From: Anabaena azotica FACHB-119
GTDB lineage: Bacteria > Cyanobacteriota > Cyanobacteriia > Cyanobacteriales > Nostocaceae
Length of the DNA: 64,000 nucleotides
NCBI RefSeq assembly: GCF_014697625.1
Contig: NZ_JACJSG010000006.1
Coordinates: 153,604 to 217,603, forward strand
Direction of reading: 5' to 3'
The notes under the pieces are model-generated. The model had not been told where the DNA came from and made no database searches. It worked only from the letters and a program-made list of their open reading frames with translations. The position numbers and the translations under genes were made by a program. Below, piece by piece: positions 54,250-63,303 of the stretch (the stretch's first letter is position 1; the number at the start of each line of letters is the position of its first letter).

Positions 54250-57200
54250 ATGTTCTACCAAGCTTACACACCCCCACCAGTAACAGATATTATTCAGTCG
54301 GAAGATGGTTCTTGTAAAAGATTAGTGGATGCTAATATTTTACAAGAAAATCGTTCAATAAATCAAACGATCTCCAAGCCTAATCCACCAGAAAGTTTAC
54401 CAACGGAATTTTCTGGAAAAGTTTTAGATAGAAGTTGTAATCAAATACAAGCTAACGAAGCTAAAGCAGATTTTCAGATTGCTAATGTTGATGAATCTAG
54501 CTTAAAATCCGGTGACAACCAAGTAGTCGTCAATAGGGAAACAGCAATCACTCAAGACAACCATTCTGGTGATATACAAAATTCTAATAATCTTGCCAAT
54601 GATGCTAAAAATCCTATAACAAATGTTAAAGATACTGTAAATAATCCCATAAAGAATGAGCAACTTACTAACAAATTAACTACACAAGATTCTAAAACTG
54701 TAGTAGAAAAGAAACCCTCTGAACCAAGTTTAAAGCTTGATAATATCTTGGCTAATGGTAAAACCTTATTGGTAAGTGTCATCAGCCGGGGACAAGAAAT
54801 TGGTTCTTTAGAAATTTTACCGGAGGGGAATAGTTTATTAATTCCTCTGGATGATTTGGCTAAAATTGCTGGATTAGAAGTTACCAAAAATGGTGATCAA
54901 ACTCAAATTAAAACACCGCTAGGGATAGTAAATCTCGTAGAAGCAGATTTAAAAAAAGTTGAAGGTATCACATATATTAGTGAGACAGTCTTAAAAGAAA
55001 AATTACTGACAGATATAAAATTAAATACTTCAGATTTAGCGTTAAATGTTGATTTTCCTTGGCGTAGAGGTGCTGGAGAATCTCGCGCTCAGGCGGCTGA
55101 TTTGCAACCTGAAGTTAGACCTCCAAGTAGTGGGTTATCTAGTTTACGCCAGGAATTAAATTATTCTAATAATTCTGGTAATTCCAATTGGAACACTTCT
55201 ACTCTGTTAGGCGGACGTTTAGCGGGTGGTTCATGGCGTTTAAGGTTAGATAATAATTTTGTTACCAATCCTCAATTAACTGAATATTTTTACTTTAGAC
55301 GCTCAGGTCGATTTCTTTATCAGGTTGGAAAACAACAACTGAACATAAATCCTGTTTTCTCAAGTTTGAGTCTAACAGGATTGCAATTTGGTTACACCAA
55401 TCTTCCCGAAACTAGATTTAGTACAAATTACAGTGCATCGGAATTACTTCCCAGGCGTTCTCAACCAAGTCAAGGATTTCGTGGTGTAGTTCCTCCTGCA
55501 AGTTTTGTACAGTTACGAGTTGGTGGAGCAATATTTGCTCAACAGCAGGTAGGATTAAGCGGAGAATACGATTTTCCAGATGTACTTTTACCCACAGGTA
55601 GAACTAATGAAATTGAACTATGGATATTTGATCGCAATAATCCGAATATACCGATAGAAATTCGTTCTGTATCCCTAAATTCTTCTGATTTGTTATTACC
55701 AGCAGGCGGTAATGTGCAGTTAGCTGGTTTAGGTGTGACTGGGAACTGGGTACAAAATAACTTATTAGATGATTTTAGTTCTACTCAAGAGGGTAAGTTT
55801 ACAGGTTTCTATCAAATACGTCAAGGTATTTCTAATAATTTAACTTTGGAAGCGGGTGTACAGCTACTTCCAGAAACCACTCAAGCTCAAGCTGGTTTTG
55901 CTTGGCGTTTAGCTAATCCTTTGATTTTATCTGCAAATGTGGGTACTTCTTCTGGTGAGTTGGGTTACAGAGCAGATTTAGACTTTCAGTTAAAAAACTG
56001 GCGGGTTATAGGAGTTTCTGAGTCTTATCCTCAGCGCTATTTTAATTATAGCGGTTATTCTAATACTATTAACAACGATCGCTCTAACCATAGCTTGGAT
56101 GTCAGCTATAAGTTTAGTAACGATTTCACATTAGGTTTTGTCGCCCGCAGCTACAAAAATCAAAATGATTATACTAACTATATATTGCCAAGTTTTTCCT
56201 TAAGGGCAGGGCGGAATTTATTCTTTACAGGCTTACCCAGCTATAACGGCGACTATACATTTAATGCCTCATATCAACCTACCAGAAACACTAGGTTGTT
56301 GTTTAATGCTTTTGGAAATGTATACAATTCAAATTTAAGTTACGACTTTAGCCAACAATTTGGATTATCTTTTGGTACTGAATCGGGTGGTGATTTACCT
56401 ACTAGATATACCTTAACTCTAAATCGCAATGCACAAACTTTATCAGGCTTAAGCTGGCGGCTAGGTTTGGGATATAGAGATGGAGAAATAGGCCCTGTTA
56501 TAGGTGCTAGTATGCGGCTAATACCGGGTTTATTCGCCAGAATTGATTATCAAGGCATTCCCTCTAGAGCAAGAAACATTTTTGGTAATAGTAATGATGA
56601 ACGCTTGACAATATCATTAGTATCAGATTTATCATTTGCTGGTGGTAGGGTGTCCCCGGCTGAGTATACCTCAATTGGCAAAGATTCTGGTGCGATCGCC
56701 GGGCGTGTAGTTGTCATCGGTGGGAGGAATGGTCTTGACCTGAGTGGGGCTACTATCCGCGTATACAATAAATTTGGTCGTGATGTTGGTGCAACGGAAA
56801 TTGATAGTCAAGGTAACTTCTTCATAGGTAATTTACGAGAAGGTAACTATCTAGTGCAAATTGACCCTGATGGCTTACCTGTAGAACTAGCTGTGCAGAA
56901 AACTTCTATAGTGGCTGAAGTTGCTAGTTCTGCTGTTACTAACTTAAATTTCCCGGTGAGATTAGAGTACGGTATGGCAGGTAAAATAACTGATGCTTCC
57001 GGTCAGCCGCTATCAGGGTTAGAATTAGAATTGATTGATGCTCAAGGTAAACGGGTTGCTACAGCAGTGAGTGACGAGTTTGGTCTTTACCGGATAGATG
57101 GTATACCTGTTGGTAAATACACACTGCGGGTTCCTCAGCAGGCAAATATAACTAGTAATACAAACTTACCCCAACTTGATGTAGCAATTAGCCAAGATTT

Positions 57201-57288
57201 CATCTATGGGCAAGATTTGAAATTACCAATTTCCGCCAGCGTCAAGCAAATACCAGATGACTCACAGACACCTAATCCTGAAAAATAG
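54250..57288 (+). CDS. Outer membrane usher-like protein with C-terminal carboxypeptidase-regulatory-like domains
   Basis: 1012 aa. About the first 160 residues are polar, Asn-rich and look disordered; no signal peptide is visible from the ATG at 54250, and the frame is closed upstream by TGA at 54217. From about 165 an usher-type N-terminal domain appears (RGQEIGSLEILPEGNSLLIP), then a long beta barrel (about 290-825, e.g. LRLDNNFVTNPQLTEYFYFR, VNFGLSFGTESGGDLPTRYT-like strands), then two CarboxypepD_reg-like beta domains (about 840-1000; GNFFIGNLREGNYLVQIDPD and YRIDGIPVGKYTLRVP). Ushers form the outer-membrane pore that assembles fibres. Context with chaperone and subunits supports the call. 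Confidence 0.8.
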   Translation: MFYQAYTPPPVTDIIQSEDGSCKRLVDANILQENRSINQTISKPNPPESLPTEFSGKVLDRSCNQIQANEAKADFQIANVDESSLKSGDNQVVVNRETAITQDNHSGDIQNSNNLANDAKNPITNVKDTVNNPIKNEQLTNKLTTQDSKTVVEKKPSEPSLKLDNILANGKTLLVSVISRGQEIGSLEILPEGNSLLIPLDDLAKIAGLEVTKNGDQTQIKTPLGIVNLVEADLKKVEGITYISETVLKEKLLTDIKLNTSDLALNVDFPWRRGAGESRAQAADLQPEVRPPSSGLSSLRQELNYSNNSGNSNWNTSTLLGGRLAGGSWRLRLDNNFVTNPQLTEYFYFRRSGRFLYQVGKQQLNINPVFSSLSLTGLQFGYTNLPETRFSTNYSASELLPRRSQPSQGFRGVVPPASFVQLRVGGAIFAQQQVGLSGEYDFPDVLLPTGRTNEIELWIFDRNNPNIPIEIRSVSLNSSDLLLPAGGNVQLAGLGVTGNWVQNNLLDDFSSTQEGKFTGFYQIRQGISNNLTLEAGVQLLPETTQAQAGFAWRLANPLILSANVGTSSGELGYRADLDFQLKNWRVIGVSESYPQRYFNYSGYSNTINNDRSNHSLDVSYKFSNDFTLGFVARSYKNQNDYTNYILPSFSLRAGRNLFFTGLPSYNGDYTFNASYQPTRNTRLLFNAFGNVYNSNLSYDFSQQFGLSFGTESGGDLPTRYTLTLNRNAQTLSGLSWRLGLGYRDGEIGPVIGASMRLIPGLFARIDYQGIPSRARNIFGNSNDERLTISLVSDLSFAGGRVSPAEYTSIGKDSGAIAGRVVVIGGRNGLDLSGATIRVYNKFGRDVGATEIDSQGNFFIGNLREGNYLVQIDPDGLPVELAVQKTSIVAEVASSAVTNLNFPVRLEYGMAGKITDASGQPLSGLELELIDAQGKRVATAVSDEFGLYRIDGIPVGKYTLRVPQQANITSNTNLPQLDVAISQDFIYGQDLKLPISASVKQIPDDSQTPNPEK

Positions 57289-57455
57289 AATTGCCTGGAT
57301 ATAAGGGCAATATGGAAGTAGAGGTGAAAAACTACTCAACTTGATTCTACAAAAGCAATAAACTGACTACCCTTCACCTGCATGGCCGATTTCCATTACC
57401 ATGTGTATTGTCATCCAAATAAATGGGCTGCATCAGGCTAGCCTGCGAGATCGCC

Positions 57456-59669
57456 ATGCCTAAATCCAAAAAAAGTTCTCATCCGCTCAACTTAAACGAT
57501 CCGCAATACTATCTTAACCGAGAGTTAAGCTGGTTAGAATTTAATAGTCGGGTTTTACACGAAGCTTTTGACCCGCGCACAAAACTCTTGGAAAGACTCA
57601 AGTTCTTAGCCATCTTCAGTTCTAACTTGGATGAGTTCTTCATGGTGCGGGTTGCAGCTTTACAACAGCAGGTAGAAGCCAAGGTTAGCCAGTTAACACC
57701 CGACGGACGCACACCCCAACAACAACTGGATGATATTCGCCTCAACCTCATCCCCCAAGTCAAAAAACAGCATCAACATTTTGAGCAAGAAATTAGACCT
57801 CTGTTAGCTCGTCATGGTATCCATATTTTTGATTACATTAACTTAACTGCCAAGCAACGCAAATATTTAGATAACTATTTTGAAGACCAAATCTTTCCCG
57901 TTCTCACACCCCTAGCCGTTGACCCCAGCCATCCTTTCCCCTACATTTCCAATCTCAGCTTGAATTTGGCTGTGGTGGTGAAAAACCCGGATACAGAAGA
58001 GGAATTGTTTGCTAGAGTCAAAGTTCCTAGTGTTCTTCCGCGCTTTTTACCTTTACCACCAGAGTTAGCATATCAAGAAGACGGACAACCAGCAAACTGG
58101 ATTGGTGTACCATTAGAGCAGGCGATCGCTCATAATTTAGATTCCCTCTTTCCAGGGATGAACATCCAAGAATACCATCCCTTCCGCATTACCCGCGATG
58201 CTGACCTCGCCCTCGAAGAAGATGAAGCCGATGATTTATTATTAGCCATAGAACAAGAACTACGTAAACGCCGCATCGGTGGTTCTCCTGTCAGAATCGA
58301 AATTCAATCCCAAACCCCAGAACCCATCCGCACTAGATTACTGCAAGACCTAGACCTCGCAGAAGAAGATGTCTACGAAGTCGATGGTCTGTTGGGACTG
58401 CGAGATTTAATGTCCTTCCTGTCCCTACCATTACCCGAACTCAAAGACCCACCCCGCCAGTCGGTAGTACCTCCACGTTTACAAAGGTTGCGAGAACCAA
58501 CTTTAGATCCAGAAGATGGTTTAGAGTTAGAGGAAGGTAAAGACTTTTTTTCTGTAATTCGAGAAAAAGATTTATTCGTCCACCATCCCTATCAGTCTTT
58601 TTCCGCCTCAGTCGTGCGCTTCATTACCCATGCAGCCCATGACCCGAATGTGTTAGCCATTAAAATGACATTATACCGGACTTCGGGAGATTCACCGATA
58701 GTTAACGCCCTGATTGCGGCGGCGGAAAATGGTAAGCAGGTATCCGTACTGGTAGAACTAAAAGCCCGGTTTGATGAAGAAAATAATATTTATTGGGCGA
58801 GAAGATTAGAAAGGGTGGGAGTTCATGTTGTTTATGGTTTAGTCGGTCTGAAAACCCACTGCAAAACCGTGTTGGTAGTGCGGCGAGAGAAAGACCGGAT
58901 GCGCCGCTATGTACATATTGGGACTGGTAATTATAACCCGAAAACAGCTAGATTGTATACAGATTTAGGATTATTTAGTTGTCGTGAAGAATTAGGCGCG
59001 GATATTACAGATTTATTTAATTTTTTGACTGGTTATTCGCGACAAAAATCTTATCGAGAAGTGTTAGTTGCGCCTGTGAATATGCGCGATCGCTTTTTGG
59101 AATTAATTCGCCGGGAAATCACCAACGTCCAGAATGGCTCTTCTGGTCGCATTGTCGCCAAAATGAACTCCCTTGTAGACCCGCAAATTATCGCCACCTT
59201 GTACGAAGCTTCCCGTGCGGGAGTGCAAATTGATTTAATCATCCGTGGCATTTGTTGTTTGCGCCCTGGAGTCAAAGATATCAGCGAAAATATTCGCGTC
59301 ATTAGCATTATTGGACGCTTCTTAGAACATTCTCGCATCTATTATTTCCATAACAATGCCCAAGAAGAAATTTATATTGGTAGTGCCGATTGGATGCGTC
59401 GTAATTTAGATAGAAGAGTAGAAGTAATTACCCCCATTAGAGATGCAGATATTGCCAAAGATTTGCAAGAAATCTTAGGCATTCTGCTAGCAGATAATCG
59501 TCAAGCTTGGGATTTGCAACCAGATGGTAGTTATATTCAACGCCGTCCAGGGGAAGATTGTCCCGAAACAAATTCACAAATCACTCTCATGAATATGGCA
59601 CTACGTTCTACGGGAATAACTACAAATCTCCTTGATGCGCCAAAAAATTCTACATATACAGACAGTTAA
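57456..59669 (+). CDS. ppk: Polyphosphate kinase 1
   Basis: 737 aa from ATG at 57456 (MPKSKKSSHPLNLNDPQYYL); 33 bases upstream there is another ATG but the family normally starts close to YLNRELSWLEFNSRVL. The PPK1 domains are all present: N, middle, and the two C-terminal phospholipase-D-like domains with catalytic His in MRRYVHIGTGNYNPKTARLY and the second His region in LEHSRIYYFHNNAQEEIYIG. It polymerises the gamma phosphate of ATP into polyphosphate. Cytoplasmic/membrane associated. No exopolyphosphatase gene is next to it. Confidence 0.97.
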   Translation: MPKSKKSSHPLNLNDPQYYLNRELSWLEFNSRVLHEAFDPRTKLLERLKFLAIFSSNLDEFFMVRVAALQQQVEAKVSQLTPDGRTPQQQLDDIRLNLIPQVKKQHQHFEQEIRPLLARHGIHIFDYINLTAKQRKYLDNYFEDQIFPVLTPLAVDPSHPFPYISNLSLNLAVVVKNPDTEEELFARVKVPSVLPRFLPLPPELAYQEDGQPANWIGVPLEQAIAHNLDSLFPGMNIQEYHPFRITRDADLALEEDEADDLLLAIEQELRKRRIGGSPVRIEIQSQTPEPIRTRLLQDLDLAEEDVYEVDGLLGLRDLMSFLSLPLPELKDPPRQSVVPPRLQRLREPTLDPEDGLELEEGKDFFSVIREKDLFVHHPYQSFSASVVRFITHAAHDPNVLAIKMTLYRTSGDSPIVNALIAAAENGKQVSVLVELKARFDEENNIYWARRLERVGVHVVYGLVGLKTHCKTVLVVRREKDRMRRYVHIGTGNYNPKTARLYTDLGLFSCREELGADITDLFNFLTGYSRQKSYREVLVAPVNMRDRFLELIRREITNVQNGSSGRIVAKMNSLVDPQIIATLYEASRAGVQIDLIIRGICCLRPGVKDISENIRVISIIGRFLEHSRIYYFHNNAQEEIYIGSADWMRRNLDRRVEVITPIRDADIAKDLQEILGILLADNRQAWDLQPDGSYIQRRPGEDCPETNSQITLMNMALRSTGITTNLLDAPKNSTYTDS

Positions 59670-59821
59670 ATCAATACAATTTCTTCATAAATATTAGTTT
59701 TTCACAATTTCTCTAATTAATCTTTATAGTTTTCCCAGGATTATTCAACCATAGGATAGAGTAATTGTTGGCACGCATTCCCATAAACTGTAAGAATTAC
59801 CCTATTCAATTTTCCCTGGGA

Positions 59822-60235
59822 ATGTTAATGTTCTCCTGTGAGTCCTCTACCTTAAAGGTTCTAGTGGTTGACGATCATGAACTTACTCGTTTGACCCTAA
59901 AACTAGCTTTTTCTGGTCAAGAAAACATTCAAGTAGTGGGTCTAGCCAGTAATGGTCAAGAAGCTATAGAAATGGTCATAAACCACCATCCTGATGTTAT
60001 AATTCTAGATTTACAAATGCCCGTTATGGATGGCTGGATTGCTTCTGGTCATATTAAAGCCATCTCTCCCCATACACAAATACTAGCTTATTCGTCAGTA
60101 GAAGATGCACATCTTCTCGATAGAAATACAACCCCTAACTTTGATGATGTTTGTAAGAAAGATGTGCCGACTAAAGAGCTGATTGCTTTAGTGAGACAAT
60201 TGGGACAGCGTGCAGGCAATGCGTCTGCTGCATAA
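59822..60235 (+). CDS. Single-domain response regulator
   Basis: 137 aa from the ATG at 59822; a TTG frame from 59765 is possible but weak. One receiver domain: LVVDDHELTR, phospho-acceptor Asp in VIILDLQMPVMDGW, Ser in ILAYSSVEDA, and Lys in VCKKDVPTKE. The start VLVVDDHELTRLTLKLAF resembles NarL/LuxR-type receivers, but no helix-turn-helix follows, so it is a CheY-like signal carrier or a truncated NarL-type regulator. It is followed by a rho-independent terminator. No neighbouring kinase. Confidence 0.85.
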   Translation: MLMFSCESSTLKVLVVDDHELTRLTLKLAFSGQENIQVVGLASNGQEAIEMVINHHPDVIILDLQMPVMDGWIASGHIKAISPHTQILAYSSVEDAHLLDRNTTPNFDDVCKKDVPTKELIALVRQLGQRAGNASAA

Positions 60236-60300
60236 TAACTGCATCTACTATGGTGTCATAGTTGAAAAATGGGGACTTGGGAAAATTTTATTATTTAGGA

Positions 60301-60337
60301 GCGTCGGTAAAATCGTAGTAGCACCGACGCAATTTTT
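60301..60337 (+). terminator. Rho-independent terminator after the response regulator
   Basis: 8-bp stem GCGTCGGT / ACCGACGC with 14-nt loop, followed by AATTTTTAT. Confidence 0.7.
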
Positions 60338-60436
60338 ATAGTTGGGAACAAAAGGAAGTCAACTAACATCAAATAGGCGCTTATTAACTGCCTGTATATA
60401 GATAAAACCTGCGGATGCAGGTTGAAAATTTTATAT

Positions 60437-60619
60437 TTAATTATTGCCTGTGTCTGGAATTGTGCGTCTGTATTCTTCAATTAATTCATCGAGTTCTTCC
60501 AAAGCTTGATTCACATCAACTCTTAATATTCCCAAGTTTGGCCGTTCTAACAGGCTCAGTAAATACTCACGTTTACTTTGAACGGCTGTAATTCGTTGTT
60601 TGAGAGTTTGCAGATCCAT
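60437..60619 (-). CDS. Small coiled-coil protein, unknown
   Basis: 60 aa (MDLQTLKQRITAVQSKREYL ... LEELDELIEEYRRT). All helical with heptad-like spacing of Leu/Ile; no Cys. The ATG at 60619 follows AGGATAT. I recall similar short conserved proteins in cyanobacteria but cannot name a family. It ends opposite the response-regulator terminator. An overlapping longer minus frame (60295-60480) is not convincing. Confidence 0.6.
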   Translation of the reverse strand: MDLQTLKQRITAVQSKREYLLSLLERPNLGILRVDVNQALEELDELIEEYRRTIPDTGNN

Positions 60620-61108
60620 TATTTTATATCCTCAAAAATCGCTTCAGATTTAAAGTTAACCCAAAAACGGCACGTCATGTAGCTGGCTGGGGTGAGAAAT
60701 TGTATTCAGTACTTACGCAACTGGCACAGCGCGATTGCTAATTAATAGTATTAATGTACTATAAAAACTGGCGTACTCAGAAGGTATTGCGGAAATTCGT
60801 CATAGTTAGGACTTACGCAAGTGTCATCCTCAAATTAAGTGTAGGCTGCGTCAGCCCCAATAATGTCGTACACATTCTGTGGATTTTTCACATCTGACGC
60901 ACCCTACCCCAAGTGCCAGTTGCGTAAGTCCTGATTGTGGTGACATACTGCCGTTCCGGGTAGGCGAGAGGCTTTTTTTGTTCAAGCTAAAAAACATATT
61001 ATGAAGTTAATATCAAGCAATTGCCCAGTTAGTGAATTTTTATTAAACATTTACGTAACTGTCTTAAGAATCCTTGCATTTTGTTAAAAAGCGTGAAATA
61101 TTAGAACA
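60620..61108. other. Intergenic region with element remnants
   Basis: ACTTACGCAACTGGCAC at 60711 (half element), the complete 127-bp element (60807-60933) and a block at 60950-60995 that is the inverted counterpart of 627-680 (GTTCCGGGTAGGCGA and TTTTTTTGTTCAAGCTAA). Confidence 0.6.
60807..60933. mobile_element. AGGACTTACGCA miniature element
   Basis: AGGACTTACGCA at 60808-60819 and TGCGTAAGTCCT at 60921-60932. Flanks ATAGT and ATTGT form a near 5-bp duplication. Core: GTGTAGGCTGCGTCAGCC and CATCTGACGCACCCTAC blocks pair. Confidence 0.75.
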
Positions 61109-61204
61109 ATGAAGCGTGCTTTCAATCACCTTCAAGCGGTTTCCACTAAAGCATTTGTCACATTAGACACTTTAAGCAAGGCACTCCATGTGCTGCTGCG
61201 ATAA
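61109..61204 (+). CDS. Possible 31-aa small ORF
   Basis: ATG at 61109 to TAA at 61202-61204 encodes MKRAFNHLQAVSTKAFVTLD followed by TLSKALHVLLR, an amphipathic basic helix. No good ribosome site upstream. A TGCCTCA...TGAGGCA hairpin (about 61211-61236) follows just downstream. Either a small peptide gene or chance. Confidence 0.3.
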   Translation: MKRAFNHLQAVSTKAFVTLDTLSKALHVLLR

Positions 61205-61391
61205 CATACTGCCTCAGTCTCATGTCTTGAGGCAAACGTTATTGTGCGCCTGTTGTCTTTTAGGTTGACAAAGCCTGCACTCATTCATTTTAACAATCTG
61301 CATAAAAAATCTTGGCGATGATTGTCGCATGATTTTTTATGCGGAAAAAAGCTTGCTCATTTGTTATTGTTGTCTCACATCAGAGGAAGAT

Positions 61392-62270
61392 ATGTTTCTG
61401 ACAAAACGATTATTCTTGGGTGCTTTGGCATTATCTTTAATGAGTTGGACTAGTTATTCATCCAAAACTTTAGCCAATTCTCAACTATCTACAAAGCCTG
61501 TAAAAGAATCTTACACTGTCAGCCTAGTAAATACTCTTCTAGATCCTCTTCTAAACCCTTATAAATGCCCTACCAAATTAAGAGTTATTAACGCTGCGGT
61601 TGCTACTGCATCACCAGTTGATGTCATTGTCAACGGTAAAAAAGTTTTGGAGAATGTAAATTTTCGTCAAGCTAGTAAATATGTAGATGTAACACCAGGA
61701 AATATTCAGGTAAGTTTTGTGCAATCTGGTACTAGCAGTACAATTGCTCAGAGAACCTTTACAGGAGCGCCTAATAGTGCTTATACAGTAGCGATAACAG
61801 GATCACTACAAGGCCCTTCAGGTCAACCATTATTTAATCAATCACCCTTTGTGATTCCAGAGGATTTAACACAGCCTAATCCTGGTAAATTTAAAGGACG
61901 TTGGTATCGCTTTTCGGAAACTAGCGCTGTTATAGATTTCCGCATTAGCAAATCCTCTAGCCCAAATGTAGATGAAACTCGGATCACAGACCTGACACCC
62001 AAAACTGCTATTCCTTACCCAGAACTTACGGCTGGTACATATAACTTCAATCCAGTTCTACCTGACCAATTTAACCCATTAATCAATAATGCCTTCAACC
62101 CACCAGTCACAGTAGAAGTTGCGAATCAACAAGTCCCGGCCGGAGTCATTTTTGATGTAATTGCTACAGGTAATGGCTTAGGCCAAGCACCTAACTCACT
62201 GCTACTCACAACTGCTACAACACAAACAGCGGCTCCTGATGCTAATGGGTGTTATCAGATTGTGCAGTAA
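61392..62270 (+). CDS. Secreted DUF4397 protein
   Basis: 292 aa from the ATG at 61392, supported by GAGGAAG four to nine bases upstream; a longer frame from 61329 is unlikely. Signal peptide MFLTKRLFLGALALSLMSW, cleavage near SKTLA-N. The DUF4397 beta-sandwich domain follows (about 60-165; LRVINAAVATASPVDVIVNG, APNSAYTVAITGSL), then a second about 115-residue region (KGRWYRFSETSAVIDFRI). DUF4397 proteins are surface or periplasmic, often membrane anchored; function unknown. Located between two palindromic elements. Confidence 0.82.
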   Translation: MFLTKRLFLGALALSLMSWTSYSSKTLANSQLSTKPVKESYTVSLVNTLLDPLLNPYKCPTKLRVINAAVATASPVDVIVNGKKVLENVNFRQASKYVDVTPGNIQVSFVQSGTSSTIAQRTFTGAPNSAYTVAITGSLQGPSGQPLFNQSPFVIPEDLTQPNPGKFKGRWYRFSETSAVIDFRISKSSSPNVDETRITDLTPKTAIPYPELTAGTYNFNPVLPDQFNPLINNAFNPPVTVEVANQQVPAGVIFDVIATGNGLGQAPNSLLLTTATTQTAAPDANGCYQIVQ

Positions 62271-62721
62271 GCAATACCAGCCAGAGAAATCTTATTTAAT
62301 TTTTGAAAAAACCTGATAACTATTGAAGCGGAAGCGGCTGATTCCATCAGACCCGCTTCCGTTGCTATTAATGGGGCTTGATCTGAGATATAGCAGGGGA
62401 CAAGTGATAGATAATATCAAGTTCGGCTAATTACTTATAATATGGTTGTTTTGGTCGGTAATTGGTAATAGCTAATAGGTAATTGTTGTGAGCCATTACC
62501 GATTACCGATTACCTATTACCAGCCCCCAATATATGATAAGTATTTAAGCGGACATGATATCAAACATCAATCAAGGACTTTATACATATATTTGCTTAA
62601 ATGTCAACCTTAATTGTGCCAGTTTAAGGTGCGTTTGCCCTGTCCTCTGTCCCCTATCCCCTATTCCCTCTTAACGATGATAATAAAACTAATGTGTTAA
62701 GAATTTATACTATCTCAGATT
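62271..62721. other. Gap after the DUF4397 gene
   Basis: A CGGAAGCGG / CCGCTTCCG stem (62329-62361), the second copy of the 146-bp element (62415-62560) and a CCCCTATTCC heptamer-like tract around 62635-62670. No gene. Confidence 0.6.
62415..62560. repeat. 146-bp miniature inverted-repeat element, copy 2
   Basis: Starts TATCAAGTTCGGCTAATTAC and ends ATTTAAGCGGACATGATA; aligns end to end with 13782-13927 without length change. Confidence 0.8.
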
Positions 62722-63303
62722 ATGTTACGCAAAATCTCTCTGGGAACACTTGGTTTAAGCGTTGGTAGCATATTAACCCTCATTGGCTTCGTTGCTTATG
62801 CGGCAAATAATGCCACACTCAACTTAGTGGGATTTTTTTACGGTTTCCCCCTACTATTGGGAGGGCTAGCACTCAAAGCTAACGAACTCAAGCCCATACC
62901 TTTCAGCGAAGCGACAACGCCATCAGTGTTACTCTTGCGCGAACAGCAAGCAACGGTGACTCAAAACAAAATTCGTAATGATATCATGCGATATTGTTAC
63001 GGACAAGATGCCCATTTAGACGGGGCGCTATCTTACTTGGGTTTAAGTCCTACAGATGAAGAAAGACCAATAGTTACAGGTTTACGAGAAACAGAAACTA
63101 ATGGTGCTTATACTCTCATCTTAGAATTTGAGTCGCCGGAAATATCACTGGAAGAGTGGCAGCAAAAGCAAGAAAAAATGACCAAATACTTTGGCCCTGG
63201 AGTTGAGGTGAAAATTACTCAAGTAGGTGAAGACGAAATTGAATTAGCACTAATTACTTTGATTAATCAAGAGTCTACAGCCATTATAGGACTTACGCAT
63301 TGA
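62722..63303 (+). CDS. DUF2854 membrane protein, 3' end replaced by an insertion sequence
   Basis: 193 aa. Two membrane helices in the first 55 residues (LGLSVGSILTLIGFVAYAA and LVGFFYGFPLLLGGLALKA), then a soluble domain with MRYCYGQDAHLDGALSYLGL typical of DUF2854 proteins in cyanobacteria and plants. The last residues GLTH and the stop codon (TGA at 63301) come from the IS terminal repeat AGGACTTACGCA, so the natural C-terminus is lost, though probably only a few residues. The product may still be functional. Confidence 0.85.
   Translation: MLRKISLGTLGLSVGSILTLIGFVAYAANNATLNLVGFFYGFPLLLGGLALKANELKPIPFSEATTPSVLLLREQQATVTQNKIRNDIMRYCYGQDAHLDGALSYLGLSPTDEERPIVTGLRETETNGAYTLILEFESPEISLEEWQQKQEKMTKYFGPGVEVKITQVGEDEIELALITLINQESTAIIGLTH

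Noticed and set aside
60295..60480. 61-codon minus-strand frame
   Set aside because: It overlaps the response-regulator terminator and the more plausible 60-aa coiled-coil gene.
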